A DNA stretch of 64,000 bases from Caldilineaceae bacterium (GCA_020634755.1 JACKBC010000038.1:6618-70617); one strand, 5' to 3'; positions 1 to 9,628 are shown, counted from the stretch's first letter. The notes: generated by a model not told the origin, from the letters alone. Translations and numbers: made by a program.

Positions 1-336
1 ATTTTGTTAGCGATGAAGGGCAAACGCGAATTTCCGCATGGGACGCCCAAAGTGTGCAGGTTTCTTGCAGTTTTAGCGCGAAGAGATGCCCTATTATACA
101 AAGTGAAAAGAGAGCTGGCTAGCCCCAATGGCCCATATATGACGTGAAATCAGGTGGGGTTGGGCAAATTCAGAGAGGTTCAATAGATATTCAATAGATT
201 TTCAGTAGATCGCAACGGCAAAACATAGAGACGGGTTCGACAAACCAGGCCGATAAACCAGCTCAATGCCTAGATTGCCAACACAGCTGTGGTCTACTGA
301 TTATTGGGTGACGATGTAGATCATCGCGTTTAATTC
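1..336. other. Intergenic leader of the TPR regulator
   Basis: I see no convincing gene in this stretch. It holds repeat R1 copy a (203-299) and the 5' region of the regulator that starts at 337. The window edge is at base 1, so a gene to the left may end outside the window. Confidence 0.5.
203..299 (+). repeat. R1 repeat, copy a
   Basis: Begins CAGTAGATCGCAACGG and ends with a CTACTG inverted end, 38 nt before the start codon at 337. It is the longest and one of the most diverged copies. The inner hairpin is kept with changed bases (GGTT/AACC-type pairing where other copies have GATT/AATC), which suggests the folded shape is what is conserved. Confidence 0.55.
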
Positions 337-2115
337 ATGCTGTACTCAGAAATCTTGCACCACTTGAACAATCAGAAATACGAGCGAGCAGCGGAACTAT
401 TGGTGGCTGAGGCGGCTTGCGCTGGCACGCAGCTGGACCCGGTTGCGTTGTGTCAATTACTGGCAGAATTCCCGCGTGAATTGTTCGACGCCAATCCAGA
501 TCTACTGCGCCTGCAAGCCCGTTGCTTACTGCGCGACGAACGGCTGGATGAGGCCGTGACCGTTTTGCAACGCGCCAATTTGCTCTTTATGGCGCAGCAA
601 GATTACAACTTTGCCGCCGAGTGCACATTTGAACTGGTGCGCATCTATCATCGCCGCGAGGATTTTCGCACGGCGCTACTCTATTTGCAGGAAGCCGAAG
701 CCCTACTGCCCCAGATTACCGATGAGGCGCTGCGTCCACATCTGCACTTGCGGTTGGCCACGCTATACCCCGACGTGGGCCGGCTGCGCGAAGCGATTGA
801 ACAGGCGCGGCGCGCCTACGATCTCTTCAAATTTGTCGGCGATCAGGCGCAGCAATTTAGGACCATTTCTTTGTTGTCCATATTACATCGACAGGCGGGC
901 CAATATGATCAGGCGTCGGCCTATCTAATATTGGCGCGTTCATTGAATACGCATGTTGATTTAAGCGCTGAAGCCCAGGCCATGTTGCTCAATGGCGAGG
1001 CGCACGTGGCCTGGTATCGCGGTGATTTAAATACGGCCCTAGCCAAAGCAGTTGAATTGCGCCAATACACGCGCACGCAGCCCACTGGCAAATTTCAGCT
1101 TTATGGTACTTTGGTGTTGGCCAATATTCAGCGCAACCTGGGCCAGTATGCGGAAGCGACGCAAACGTATGGTGCGGCGCGGCGGTTGGTGGCAAGTCTA
1201 AACTTGCCGCTCTTTGCGCCGTGGATTGATGCCCAGACCGGCTGGCTACACGTGCTGCGGGGTGAATATAGCGTTGCCCGCCAACACATTTATAAAGCGC
1301 TGGAAACCCACGATCGCGGCCAGATGATGAGCTTCAACGTCAATCTGGCCGCCCTCAACGCCTTAACCGGCTCTTGGCACCGCGCGGAAACCCTGTTGCG
1401 TTCATCGTTGGACTTTTATTTGCGTTCGGGTGATGAGCTGGCCATCCACGAAATATATATGCAGCTGGCCTACGTGGACTATAAGTTGGGCAAAATAGAG
1501 TCGGCGCGCGCCCATATAACGGCGCTGTTTGACTGGCTACATCAGCACCACATTTTTTACTTGCCGCTCTGGTGGCATCCACAAATTGCCGGCCAGGTGT
1601 GTGCACTTGCCATTGCCGAAGAGACCCACCCTCTGTTGGCTGAACGCATGCTAATGCGACACGTGCAGGCGGCGGCTTTGCCCTTTTTGCGCCCGCTGTT
1701 GGAACATGCTGCCGAGGCCGTGCGCGAACAGGCCAGACATCTGCTTGAAATGCTGGACGATGACGTGGTCATCCGCTTGGACGGCGTAAAGGATCCCCGC
1801 ATCCGTCAGGTGCTGGAATCGCTCTTGGCGCAAGGCATTCTGCGCCGCAGCGGCTTTGTCCGCTTGCAAGAAACGTTAACGACGGCCCAAAATCGTCGCA
1901 CGCGCAACCCAGTTCTTGTGGCGGTCTTTGGGCTCTATGTACAGGGGGCCTCTCGAGAGGAAATCGCTGACCAGATCGGGCGGGCAGTCGACACTGTGCG
2001 CAATTACATAACTATGCTCTACGCCACGTTTGATCTGCCGCAAAGTGATTTTCGCAATGATATGGAGCGGCGCCAACGCCTCTTCGAGTTGGCCAAAGAG
2101 GCGGGGTATATTTAG
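337..2115 (+). CDS. TPR-repeat protein with C-terminal helix-turn-helix (MalT/LuxR-like regulator)
   Basis: 592 residues. Roughly residues 1-450 are tandem amphipathic helix pairs of the MalT-like tetratricopeptide type (recurring Gly/Ala-x-Tyr-x-x-Ala patterns). Residues ~530-575 (VFGLYVQGASREEIADQIG, then DTVRNYITMLYATF) read as a LuxR/GerE-type recognition helix-turn-helix. This is the layout of signal-responsive transcription factors in which TPRs sense a protein or ligand and the C-terminal HTH binds DNA. There is no STAND NTPase domain, so it resembles the C-terminal half of MalT. It is a single gene; repeat R1 lies just upstream. Target genes are unknown; the neighbouring secreted proteins are candidates by proximity only. 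Confidence 0.72.
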   Translation: MLYSEILHHLNNQKYERAAELLVAEAACAGTQLDPVALCQLLAEFPRELFDANPDLLRLQARCLLRDERLDEAVTVLQRANLLFMAQQDYNFAAECTFELVRIYHRREDFRTALLYLQEAEALLPQITDEALRPHLHLRLATLYPDVGRLREAIEQARRAYDLFKFVGDQAQQFRTISLLSILHRQAGQYDQASAYLILARSLNTHVDLSAEAQAMLLNGEAHVAWYRGDLNTALAKAVELRQYTRTQPTGKFQLYGTLVLANIQRNLGQYAEATQTYGAARRLVASLNLPLFAPWIDAQTGWLHVLRGEYSVARQHIYKALETHDRGQMMSFNVNLAALNALTGSWHRAETLLRSSLDFYLRSGDELAIHEIYMQLAYVDYKLGKIESARAHITALFDWLHQHHIFYLPLWWHPQIAGQVCALAIAEETHPLLAERMLMRHVQAAALPFLRPLLEHAAEAVREQARHLLEMLDDDVVIRLDGVKDPRIRQVLESLLAQGILRRSGFVRLQETLTTAQNRRTRNPVLVAVFGLYVQGASREEIADQIGRAVDTVRNYITMLYATFDLPQSDFRNDMERRQRLFELAKEAGYI

Positions 2116-2305
2116 GACCAAATTCGGGACCCAGGGGGCTGGAAAGCCGGTTAGAAATAGATATAATCATTTATTGAAGCAGCGCAATTGTAGCCTTTTT
2201 TCATATCCTCTCAAATGTTTTGGCACCTACACGCTGTATTTCAGCCTATTCATACGCAACAGCAACTCTATTTTAGCAACTTACACTCATCAAGGAGAAA
2301 GCGTA

Positions 2306-3561
2306 ATGTCAAGATGGCGCCGGAAGGTTGTCTCTATTTTTATTGCACTCTTTACAATACTTGCCTTTTATGTATTTCCAGTTTTGGCTGGACCGACGAT
2401 TATCACGGAGGCCAGACGTTCCGTATCGCCCAATGATATCTGCGTCAACCAGGAGGCAACCGTCACAGTTGAATTAACCGGCCAGGCGGATGCTTTGCCC
2501 GGCGGCAAAAATATTGTGCTTGTGATCGACCAATCGGGGAGCATGGCGAGCGAGAGTCGGTTGGTGTTGGCCCAACAAGCTGCCAAAGGGTTTATAGACC
2601 AAATGAATGCGGCTGAAGATAGCGTGGCGGTTGTTTCGTTTAGTGATGCCGCCACAGTGCAAATTGGGTTGACGCAGGATTTTCAAGCCGCCAAGAATGC
2701 CATTGATGCGCTAACGACCATAAATCAGACCAATATGAACGATGCGGTTAATCAGGCCGCCGCGCTGCTGGCCGGTGTTTCCAATGGCGCCGTTGTTTTG
2801 TTATCTGACGGCGATTGGAATGATGGTGGGGATCCTGTCCCTAGCGCCAAAGCAGCCAAAAGTAATGGAATTACCTTTTTTACCATTGGGTTGGGCTCGG
2901 ATGTGTTAGCCCCAAATAGTTTAGGGCGCAATGCACTTATTGGCATTGCGGGTACGTCCGCTACCGATCAATCTGGTTCTGGCGCCGACTATTATTTCGG
3001 GCAGGCGCAGGTTCCCCAACAGCTTCGTCAGGACAGATACGGTTACCAAACAATCCGCAACGATGATTTACGAAAACGTGTCAACCAATCCTTACGACAG
3101 TTTTAAACCTTATTTTCGCGCATAACCAATATCACGGGCAACACAGTTTCCATTCAGCTAAGTCAACTGTCGGCGGCGGTTAATAAGTTTTCATATCGCA
3201 TCCGCGCCAATAGTTCCGGGACGTTCTCCTGCGGGTCGAGCGGTCGTGAACAATGATCCGGCCAGAGGCCAGCAAAGCATCAACCCTACCGAAAGCCGCA
3301 ATAACATTGACTGCGCGTAACCGGCAGTTCTGAACTGTTTGAGCCCATTACCGTGGTGTTTTTGGCAAGTGGCTGGCTACGAAGTCGCGTACGACACAAA
3401 ACAACTGAATGGACTCACTATCAATCGCCAACATCAAAGGGTAGGATTGTCGCGGGGCGCCTGCCTCGTTGTTTTTTCAATGCCCGGCCAACGCCAAGGG
3501 TGCAGCTTGTGATCAAAGTATATCAGTATTGTGGATATGAGTTTCAGAAGGTGCTGGTTGA
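2306..3561 (+). pseudogene. Frameshifted secreted von Willebrand factor A (VWA) protein
   Basis: The start is ATG 2306, preceded by AAGGAGAAA (2292-2300); an in-frame extension upstream overlaps the regulator's end and is not used. A signal peptide (basic start, then about 20 hydrophobic residues ending VLAG) leads into a VWA domain. Its metal-ion-dependent adhesion site is visible as DQSGS, a Thr in INQTN, and LSDGDWNDGGD. The frame stops at 3106, just past the VWA fold. The following bases still read as protein in other frames: VTKQSATMIYENVSTN, then ITNITGNTVSIQLSQL, then AVVNNDPARGQQS, then GYEVAYDTKQLNG. The gene therefore once continued to about 3560 and has suffered at least three or four indels. 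Role if intact: secreted, adhesion-like. Decay and sequencing error cannot be told apart here. Confidence 0.7.
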
Positions 3562-3585
3562 TTGAACAAACGAAAAGAGGCAAGA

Positions 3586-3957
3586 ATGAAGTTGGGGGAA
3601 GCTGGCTGTATTGTTCTAATGACACTGTTGTTAGCAGCTTGCATGGCCCATATTTCTACCGTCAGCGTTGATCCCGATGTGCTGGTCGAATATCACCGTT
3701 CGGGTGGCTTTGCCGGGCTGGATGACCAACTCGCGATTCGGCGCAATGGCAAAGCTATATTATCCACGCGGGACCAAACCATTGATGTGCTCTTAACAAA
3801 TGAACAGCTTGTGCAAATTGAACAACAGCTTGAACAAGCAGATTTTTCCCAGCTTGCTGGTAATTATGAGGCCACAAGTCCCGGCGCCGACCAGGTAGAA
3901 TACATATTCCTCACGAGCGGCGCAAGGCCTGATACGACAATGCCTGCAGCAACTTAA
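3586..3957 (+). CDS. Emfourin-like lipoprotein (putative M4 protease inhibitor), C-terminus frameshifted
   Basis: The start is ATG 3586, after AAAAGAGG (3573-3580); a TTG at 3562 in the same frame is less likely. A lipoprotein signal ends in LAAC, so the mature protein would be membrane-anchored. The body carries VEYHRSGGFAGLDDQL, which matches my recollection of the emfourin (protealysin inhibitor) family signature S-G-G-F-A-G, followed by a typical L..LL..A.F..L..NY pattern. Family members are about 100-130 residues, so the length fits. The last residues (DTTMPAAT, stop) are probably out of frame: the next frame gives CLQQLNRCQ, the expected kind of C-terminal helix. It lies directly upstream of a gene encoding M4 propeptide and catalytic domains, as inhibitor and protease often do. 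The assignment is from remembered motifs, not a search. Confidence 0.55.
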   Translation: MKLGEAGCIVLMTLLLAACMAHISTVSVDPDVLVEYHRSGGFAGLDDQLAIRRNGKAILSTRDQTIDVLLTNEQLVQIEQQLEQADFSQLAGNYEATSPGADQVEYIFLTSGARPDTTMPAAT

Positions 3958-4041
3958 CCGCTGCCAGGGATCATCTTGACGGTTTACGGTTCCACGCTTT
4001 TGAATCAAATTGAACAGTTTCTGCCAATCTGTTTTCATAGT

Positions 4042-4125
4042 CAGTAGATCGCAATGGCAAGCAATAGATTCGGATTCATCAATCGAGACCGACGCCTGGA
4101 TCGCCAACACCGTTGCGGTGTACTG
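4042..4125 (+). repeat. R1 repeat, copy b
   Basis: 84 bp from CAGTAGATCGCAATGG to ACACCGTTGCGGTGTACTG. The outer ends are inverted (CAGTA/TACTG and CGCAA.GG/CCGTTGCG), and there is an inner nested stem TCGG..GATT-loop-AATC..CCGA. It ends only 6 nt before ATG 4132 of the composite protease. Confidence 0.7.
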
Positions 4126-4131
4126 ATAAAG

Positions 4132-5773
4132 ATGTCGAGTAAACGTACCGTTTTGGTTCATCATTTCGACATTATTCTATTGATTACCACAGTAGCACCA
4201 CACCATGCCTGTGGTGCCACGGGCCGTCCACAGCCTGCGGGATGCGGCTGGCGCCGATACGCTTGAACGAGACCATTACGCCCAGCTTATTGGGCGGACG
4301 AAAGCCAGGCTTCAGCCAGGTGTGCAGAAGCGCTAACCTGATGCGCCTGGCAGATGGCCTTTGTGCAGGAACATGGCGTTATGCAAGATGCCGCCAGCAT
4401 CTGGCTGTAACAGACACTGCATTCAATTTATTTGCAGCACACCACGCAGATGCCACCGGCGGCGTCTCTGCCCACAATGCACAAATGAAAATGCATGTAA
4501 AGACAGCCGAGGGCGTGGTCGAAGCCATTAGCAGCGGCTTTGTGCCGGGCATTTCGCTGGCGGCTGTCACGGCGCAGATTTCCGAGCAGCAGGCGACCGA
4601 GCTGGCGCGCAAGCTACTGCCTAACGCCGAACTAACCAAGGCGCCTCAACTAGTCGTGTATGCCGGTTCGGGCAGCTCCGTCGCCGCCGACCTGGCCCAG
4701 TTGGTTTGGGTGGTGGATCTGATTGATGTGACTGCGCCCGCGCGTAATCTCTATATGGTCGACGCCCAAAATGGCCAAATCGTCGACGTGATCGAAACGC
4801 TATATGAGAGCACAGCCGCTGCGCCTGTCCTACAGGATGAGCCGAGGACAGATGGCGATGTGGATGCGGCCGCTGTGCAGGCGCCGGAGATTGTGGGAGG
4901 GGAGGAGGCTAATCTTGTAGATTGGCCGTGGATGGCTTTAGTATTTGTTAATTTTTCTACTGACTCATCCAGATGTGGTGGCACACTTATTCATCCTTTC
5001 TGGATTTTAACAGCGGGACATTGTGTTTTCGATGAAAATACAAATTCAGGATGTCGATGTTGAGGTGTGGTACTGGGCGCTGCCATCAAATGGTGCGGTG
5101 GCGATGATTGCCGTACACGACATCCCGATTATGATCCTACTATAGTGGATATGGATATTGCTTTATTACATCTTGCTACACCGTCATCTCGACAACCTGT
5201 TAGGCTGCTACATTCATCTGGAAGTTTGTGGGCCAGTGTTGGACAACTGGCCACAGTTGTCGGTTGGGGTCTCACCGGAGGGTTGATATTCGATGATTCA
5301 TTAAGACAAGTGAGTATCCCTATTGTAGATAACGCCATCTGTACTCCGGAACTTGCAAACGCTGACCCCTCGGTTACTGTTACGGATATTAATTTGTGCG
5401 CCGGATATGGAGGCCAGAAAAACACTTTGCTGAGGAGATAGGCAGGGCTACCGAGGGCAATGGGTTACGAAATGCCGAAGCTGGAATAATACAAAGGTGA
5501 CTGGGTCAGGTACTATTAATATCAGTTCGTTAACTATTCAGCTTATACTAAGCTGGATCTATTCGTTGACACTTGGATCATACCCGCAATTACTTCATCT
5601 ACGGTATGTAATGCTGTAATAGATATTCCGCAATCAGAATGTCAAGCCCTCACCACATTTTACCAGTCTACAAACGGTTTGGAGTGGCTACAAGCTGAAG
5701 GTTGGCTCGTGACTTTTACCTCCCCTGCATATGGCGAAAAACGGATATGACTTTGGCTTGACCCAAATAATGA
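4132..5773 (+). pseudogene. N-terminal half of a composite secreted protease (M4 propeptide, trypsin-like domain, LRR cap), frameshifted
   Basis: The likely start is ATG 4132 (basic residues then a hydrophobic run, signal-peptide-like). Coding potential then moves between frames. About 4210-4330 reads LRDAAGADTLERDHYAQL. About 4340-4400 reads AFVQEHGV (fungalysin/thermolysin propeptide start). 4440-4800 gives the rest of an FTP/PepSY-type M4 propeptide (AEGVVEAISSGFVPGISL, then VWVVDLIDV..RNLYMVDAQNGQIV). A trypsin-fold S1 domain follows: IVGGEEA (4890s), TAGHC with the catalytic His (about 5017), DMDIALL with the Asp (about 5150), and NLCAGYGGQ. The GDSGG segment near 5433-5447 is spoiled by small indels. 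At 5600-5720 a leucine-rich-repeat N-cap is visible (ECQALTTFYQSTNGLEW). At least five frame changes or stops occur. The downstream frame at 5774 continues the same protein. Confidence 0.65.
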
Positions 5774-5821
5774 ACTGGAGAAGCAAAAGTTAAGCCGCCA
5801 GAGCTGGGTAACCTGACCGAA

Positions 5822-7819
5822 TTGCGCACCTTGCGCCTCAACAACAATGGCATTATGGGCGTCATCCCATCAGAGTTAGGCGGACTGACGCAACTACAGC
5901 AGCTTTATCTGGCCGACAATCAGCTGCGTGGCCTAATTCCGTCTGAACTGGGTAATTTGGGGCAACTAACCGCTCTCGACCTAAGCGGCAACAAACTTAT
6001 AGGACACATTCCAGGCGCACTGGGCAACTTACAACAGGCTACCAACATTCTCCTGAGCGACAACGAATTAACCGGACCCATTGCCGACGCTATTGGCAAC
6101 TTGCCAAATCTGATGCTGCTCGACTTGAGCCACAACCAAATTGGGGGCGAAATCCCGGCGACGCTGGGCAATCTGCCCCAAATTGTTGATTTGTACCTGA
6201 GCCACAATCAGTTCACTGGCCGCATTCCGGTGGCGCTGGGAAGTCTCACAACCATTGGTGCGCTGGATGTGAGCTTCAATCAGCTCAGTGACCAGTTGCC
6301 GGTTGAGTTGGGCGCACTGCCCTTTTTGCGCAATCTGCATGTGGAGCAAAATCAGCTGGGCGGCCCGATTCCTGATGAATATACGGCTCTGACGCTGAAC
6401 AGTTTTCACTACAATGATACCAATCTCTGTGAACCAAACACAGCTACTATCAATAATTGGCTCGACACCATAGGGGAACGAGTCGGCACCAGCAAAGCTT
6501 GTGCGCCTGTCAATCCTGATGACGCACACTTTATTATTACGTATGACGCCCAAGGTGGACGCACCTTGCCTGGCACGCCAGTGCGTATTGACGAGCAGGA
6601 ACCGGTGGGCGACCGGGATGTAGACAACGCTCACGATTTTGCCCGCGCTACCTATAGTTACTATATCAATACGCACAACCGCAATAGCTATGATGGTGCA
6701 GGCGCCACCATTGTATCCAGCGCCCACTATGGGCGCAACTATAATAACGCCTTTTGGGATGGCCAGCAGATGGTCTATGGCGACGGCTTTGCCGCGCGCG
6801 ATGTTGTGGCCCATGAGCTTACCCACGCTGTCACCGAACATAGCGCTAATTTGGAATACAAGTGGCAGTCCGGTGCGCTCAACGAAAGCTTCTCCGATAT
6901 CTTTGGCGCCATGGTGGACCGCGACGATTGGCTCATGGGCGAAGATTTGGCGCCCGATGCGCTTGGGGGGCGGGAGGCCATTCGCAGCTTGGCCGACCCA
7001 GCCAAATTTGGACAGCCGGCCCATACAGACGATTGGGTACGCACCTGTTCGGACAATGAAGGCGTGCACACCAATAGCGGCATCTTTAATAAAGCCTATT
7101 ACAACATTGCCACGGCAATTACCAAAGAGCAGGCTGAGCGGATTTTCTATCGTGCGCTGACCACCTATGTGGGAACCCAATCTAGCTTTGCTGACGCAAG
7201 AGCCGCTGTTTTACAAGCTACGGCTGATATTCATGGCAGCGGTACAGATGTGTATCGGGCCGTCGAAGATGGGTTCAATGCGGTTGGTTTGACTGCGGGC
7301 TGGAGACCTGATGGCAATAGCTGCGTCTGTGCTGCCACTACCGCCGTCTTGAGCGCGGCCGATGCAGCTGACTCTGTGTCGGCGCTGCAAGTGGTCAGCA
7401 CGCTTTACGCCGTGCGCGACAACGTAATGACTGATGCGCCAATTGGGCGTCACTACAGCGAACTATATTACAAGCACACCCGCCAAATTACCATGCTGCT
7501 GCTCTTTAATGGTGATTTGCGCACCGCAGGTACGCGGCTGCTACGCACCTTTACGCCAGGCTTGCAGGGGCTGGCCGACGGTCATGGCGTCGATGTGATC
7601 ACACCCGAAATGGCGCAAGATGTGCAGAATTATGTGGACGCGCTGGCGGAAACCGCCGCTCAGAACAACAATGCGGAATTGGCTCAGGCCATTGCCGATG
7701 AGCGAGCGCGTATTGACTGGAGTCAACTCGAAGGCAAGACCTTTGATGAGGCCTGGCGGTATTTAAATACGCTGGTATTGCAAAATCAGTTATTCTTGCC
7801 TATCTTTGAGAATCACTAA
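5822..7819 (+). CDS. Leucine-rich-repeat plus M4 (thermolysin-like) metallopeptidase, C-terminal part of the composite protease
   Basis: The open frame begins at 5774; the first possible start codon is TTG 5822, which lies inside a repeat, so this is almost certainly the rear of a longer protein. Residues ~1-200 are plant-type LRRs (about 24-residue units with L..L.L..N.L.G.IP..LG.L). Residues ~235-500 are an M4 catalytic domain: YDAQGGRTLPG entry strand, NRNSYDGAGAT, the zinc site HELTH (bases 6812-6826) and the third ligand in GALNESFSD (about 6870-6895). The active-site motifs are intact. Residues ~500-665 form a helical C-terminal domain common at the end of secreted Chloroflexota proteins, ending QLFLPIFENH. 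Role: secreted endopeptidase with LRR substrate or surface binding. If the upstream breaks are real, it lacks signal peptide and propeptide and is probably dead. Confidence 0.75.
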   Translation: MRTLRLNNNGIMGVIPSELGGLTQLQQLYLADNQLRGLIPSELGNLGQLTALDLSGNKLIGHIPGALGNLQQATNILLSDNELTGPIADAIGNLPNLMLLDLSHNQIGGEIPATLGNLPQIVDLYLSHNQFTGRIPVALGSLTTIGALDVSFNQLSDQLPVELGALPFLRNLHVEQNQLGGPIPDEYTALTLNSFHYNDTNLCEPNTATINNWLDTIGERVGTSKACAPVNPDDAHFIITYDAQGGRTLPGTPVRIDEQEPVGDRDVDNAHDFARATYSYYINTHNRNSYDGAGATIVSSAHYGRNYNNAFWDGQQMVYGDGFAARDVVAHELTHAVTEHSANLEYKWQSGALNESFSDIFGAMVDRDDWLMGEDLAPDALGGREAIRSLADPAKFGQPAHTDDWVRTCSDNEGVHTNSGIFNKAYYNIATAITKEQAERIFYRALTTYVGTQSSFADARAAVLQATADIHGSGTDVYRAVEDGFNAVGLTAGWRPDGNSCVCAATTAVLSAADAADSVSALQVVSTLYAVRDNVMTDAPIGRHYSELYYKHTRQITMLLLFNGDLRTAGTRLLRTFTPGLQGLADGHGVDVITPEMAQDVQNYVDALAETAAQNNNAELAQAIADERARIDWSQLEGKTFDEAWRYLNTLVLQNQLFLPIFENH

Positions 7820-8044
7820 TCGCGAACGCAAATAAGAGGAGTGTAAAAGAAGTCGAGACATGAATGGCGGCGGGATTATCTGTGCCACAAAGAAACTATT
7901 CTGCCGTCTTTCGTGTCGCTCCATAGAGCCATGCCACCTCCAATTGCGTGCTCTATTGGGCAGGCGTCCAAATATGGCGCAACTCGGTCAGGCTACCGAT
8001 CTGGCAGAGCTGCACACTGATATAACTCAACGAGGCTTTCATCA

Positions 8045-9628
8045 ATGAAAAATTTGTATACGCGCAAGGCGTGGTCTGGCTTACTCTTGGTCTGCGCAGC
8101 CCTGATCGGTCTGTGGGCGTTTGGGTTTGTCGATGTCGGGCGCACTGTGGCCCAGGTTGCGGCGGCAGAGCCTATCGGTGCCGAGATGGGTACACCTGTG
8201 GCCCTGGCTGGTTTTGGCGGGAAAGGCGATCAGCGTGATGCGGATCTCTATCCGGCGCTTGCCTACGATGAACAGAACAGTCGCTATTTATTGGTTTGGC
8301 AGACGACGGTTAATGCCGGTTCGCGCAATGATGGCTTTGATGTGTATGGTCTGTTCCTAGCCGCAGATGGGAACCCACTTTCAGAACCATTCCGTATCTC
8401 CGATAGAAACACAGCGGCGCGTAGCGACCGCGCCGCTGTGGCGGTCGGGCCCAATGGTTTTGTCGTAGCCTGGACGCAGCGCGGTGCGCCCTGTCGGCTT
8501 CTGGTGCAAACGGTGACAGATACAAGCGGCGTAGCGGATAATGTGTTGCAGCTAGGCGGCACGCTACATCAACATTCCCCTCAGCTTGTGTACAATGCTC
8601 AGCGCGATCGCTTTGTAATTGCCTATGTGGATGGGGATGATTATCTACCGCCAACGCTTTTTGCCGCCAGTGTTGCCGACTGTGGCGACAACCTCAACAG
8701 CGCCAGCCAGATCAAGGCTGCCGAATTTCATTTTGAAAACGGTGAACCGCTGGTGGATACACAACTCACTCTTTCGGAAGCGCTGGGAGGTGGGTTCCGT
8801 CCTGCTATGGCCTATAGTTCATCGCTGAATCGTTATCTGGCTGCCTGGGAAGATCGACGCGCTGCTGGTGGTGAAGCCAACTTTTTCGCTATGTATGCCC
8901 AACTGCTAGATGGTGATCTGACTGCTACAGGAAATAATATCAAATTGAGCAACGGCAGCTACTACATTAGCACCGATTCATCCGCCACGTGGACGCCGCG
9001 TCCAATTGTCATGGCCAGCGCTACTAACTTCCTCACCGCCTGGTATGAGCGCGAGTCCACCAATGACGTTGCCATTTGGGATATTACAGCCAGACTCATT
9101 GGGGATACGGGGGCGCCGCAGTCTGCATTTCAGGTAGCCCAGATGACATATGCCCAGGCGCCCGCGGGTAACGCACCCACTGGTTTTCTAAGCGGTGCCT
9201 TCAATTCCATCACCGGTGAATATTTGATCGGCATATCCAGCCATACCGAATCTTTATGGGGGTATCTCTCTTCTGCGCGTGTGCAGCGTATTACAACCGC
9301 AGGAGAATTACTACGTCTGGATGGTTCATCGCAGACCGCGGCCGGCGTGGGGCAATTGATCGATTTAGATCTTGACGACCAGATTTCGATTGTGCTGGCT
9401 GCAAATGAAAAGTTCGGACTACATACTGGATACTTTGCCACCTATGGCAAACATGCTCCTGGTCAACATTCACAGGATTTTAATATTTGGGGCGGTACGA
9501 TTTTACAGGGGAACGTCACTCCCACATCGACGCCAACCTTTACAGCGACACCTATCCCAACAGCGACACATACGCCGACGCCAACACCGACCAGAATCCC
9601 CATCTACTTACCACGTGTGTTTAGATGA
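8045..9628 (+). CDS. Secreted beta-rich protein with Thr/Pro-rich stalk
   Basis: 527 residues. An N-terminal signal peptide (KAWSGLLLVCAALIGLWAFG) is followed by about 430 residues of repeated short strands with patterns such as GPNGFVVAWTQ, NRYLAAWEDRRA and NFLTAWYERES. These look like beta-propeller blades, in which a variable is reported and compared (W..R or W.D). The C-terminus is a Thr/Pro-rich linker (TPTSTPTFTATPIPTATHT) and the short tail IYLPRVFR, a pattern shared with other secreted proteins in this window. The ligand is unknown. The stop codon TGA (9626-9628) is also the first three bases of repeat R2 copy 1. Start ATG 8045 has a modest GAGG upstream. Confidence 0.65.
   Translation: MKNLYTRKAWSGLLLVCAALIGLWAFGFVDVGRTVAQVAAAEPIGAEMGTPVALAGFGGKGDQRDADLYPALAYDEQNSRYLLVWQTTVNAGSRNDGFDVYGLFLAADGNPLSEPFRISDRNTAARSDRAAVAVGPNGFVVAWTQRGAPCRLLVQTVTDTSGVADNVLQLGGTLHQHSPQLVYNAQRDRFVIAYVDGDDYLPPTLFAASVADCGDNLNSASQIKAAEFHFENGEPLVDTQLTLSEALGGGFRPAMAYSSSLNRYLAAWEDRRAAGGEANFFAMYAQLLDGDLTATGNNIKLSNGSYYISTDSSATWTPRPIVMASATNFLTAWYERESTNDVAIWDITARLIGDTGAPQSAFQVAQMTYAQAPAGNAPTGFLSGAFNSITGEYLIGISSHTESLWGYLSSARVQRITTAGELLRLDGSSQTAAGVGQLIDLDLDDQISIVLAANEKFGLHTGYFATYGKHAPGQHSQDFNIWGGTILQGNVTPTSTPTFTATPIPTATHTPTPTPTRIPIYLPRVFR

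Noticed and set aside
203..299. Possible tRNA or known riboswitch in the R1 repeat
   Set aside because: No tRNA arm order or anticodon stem, and no match to a riboswitch core I know; the repeat occurs in front of unrelated genes.
6068..7180. 370-residue minus-strand open frame opposite the LRR/M4 gene
   Set aside because: No motif or start signal; the plus-strand frame has clear LRR and HELTH motifs, so this is a shadow.
7860..8048. 62-residue plus-strand open frame between two secreted-protein genes
   Set aside because: It overlaps the next gene's start, has no ribosome site or recognisable domain and no signal peptide.
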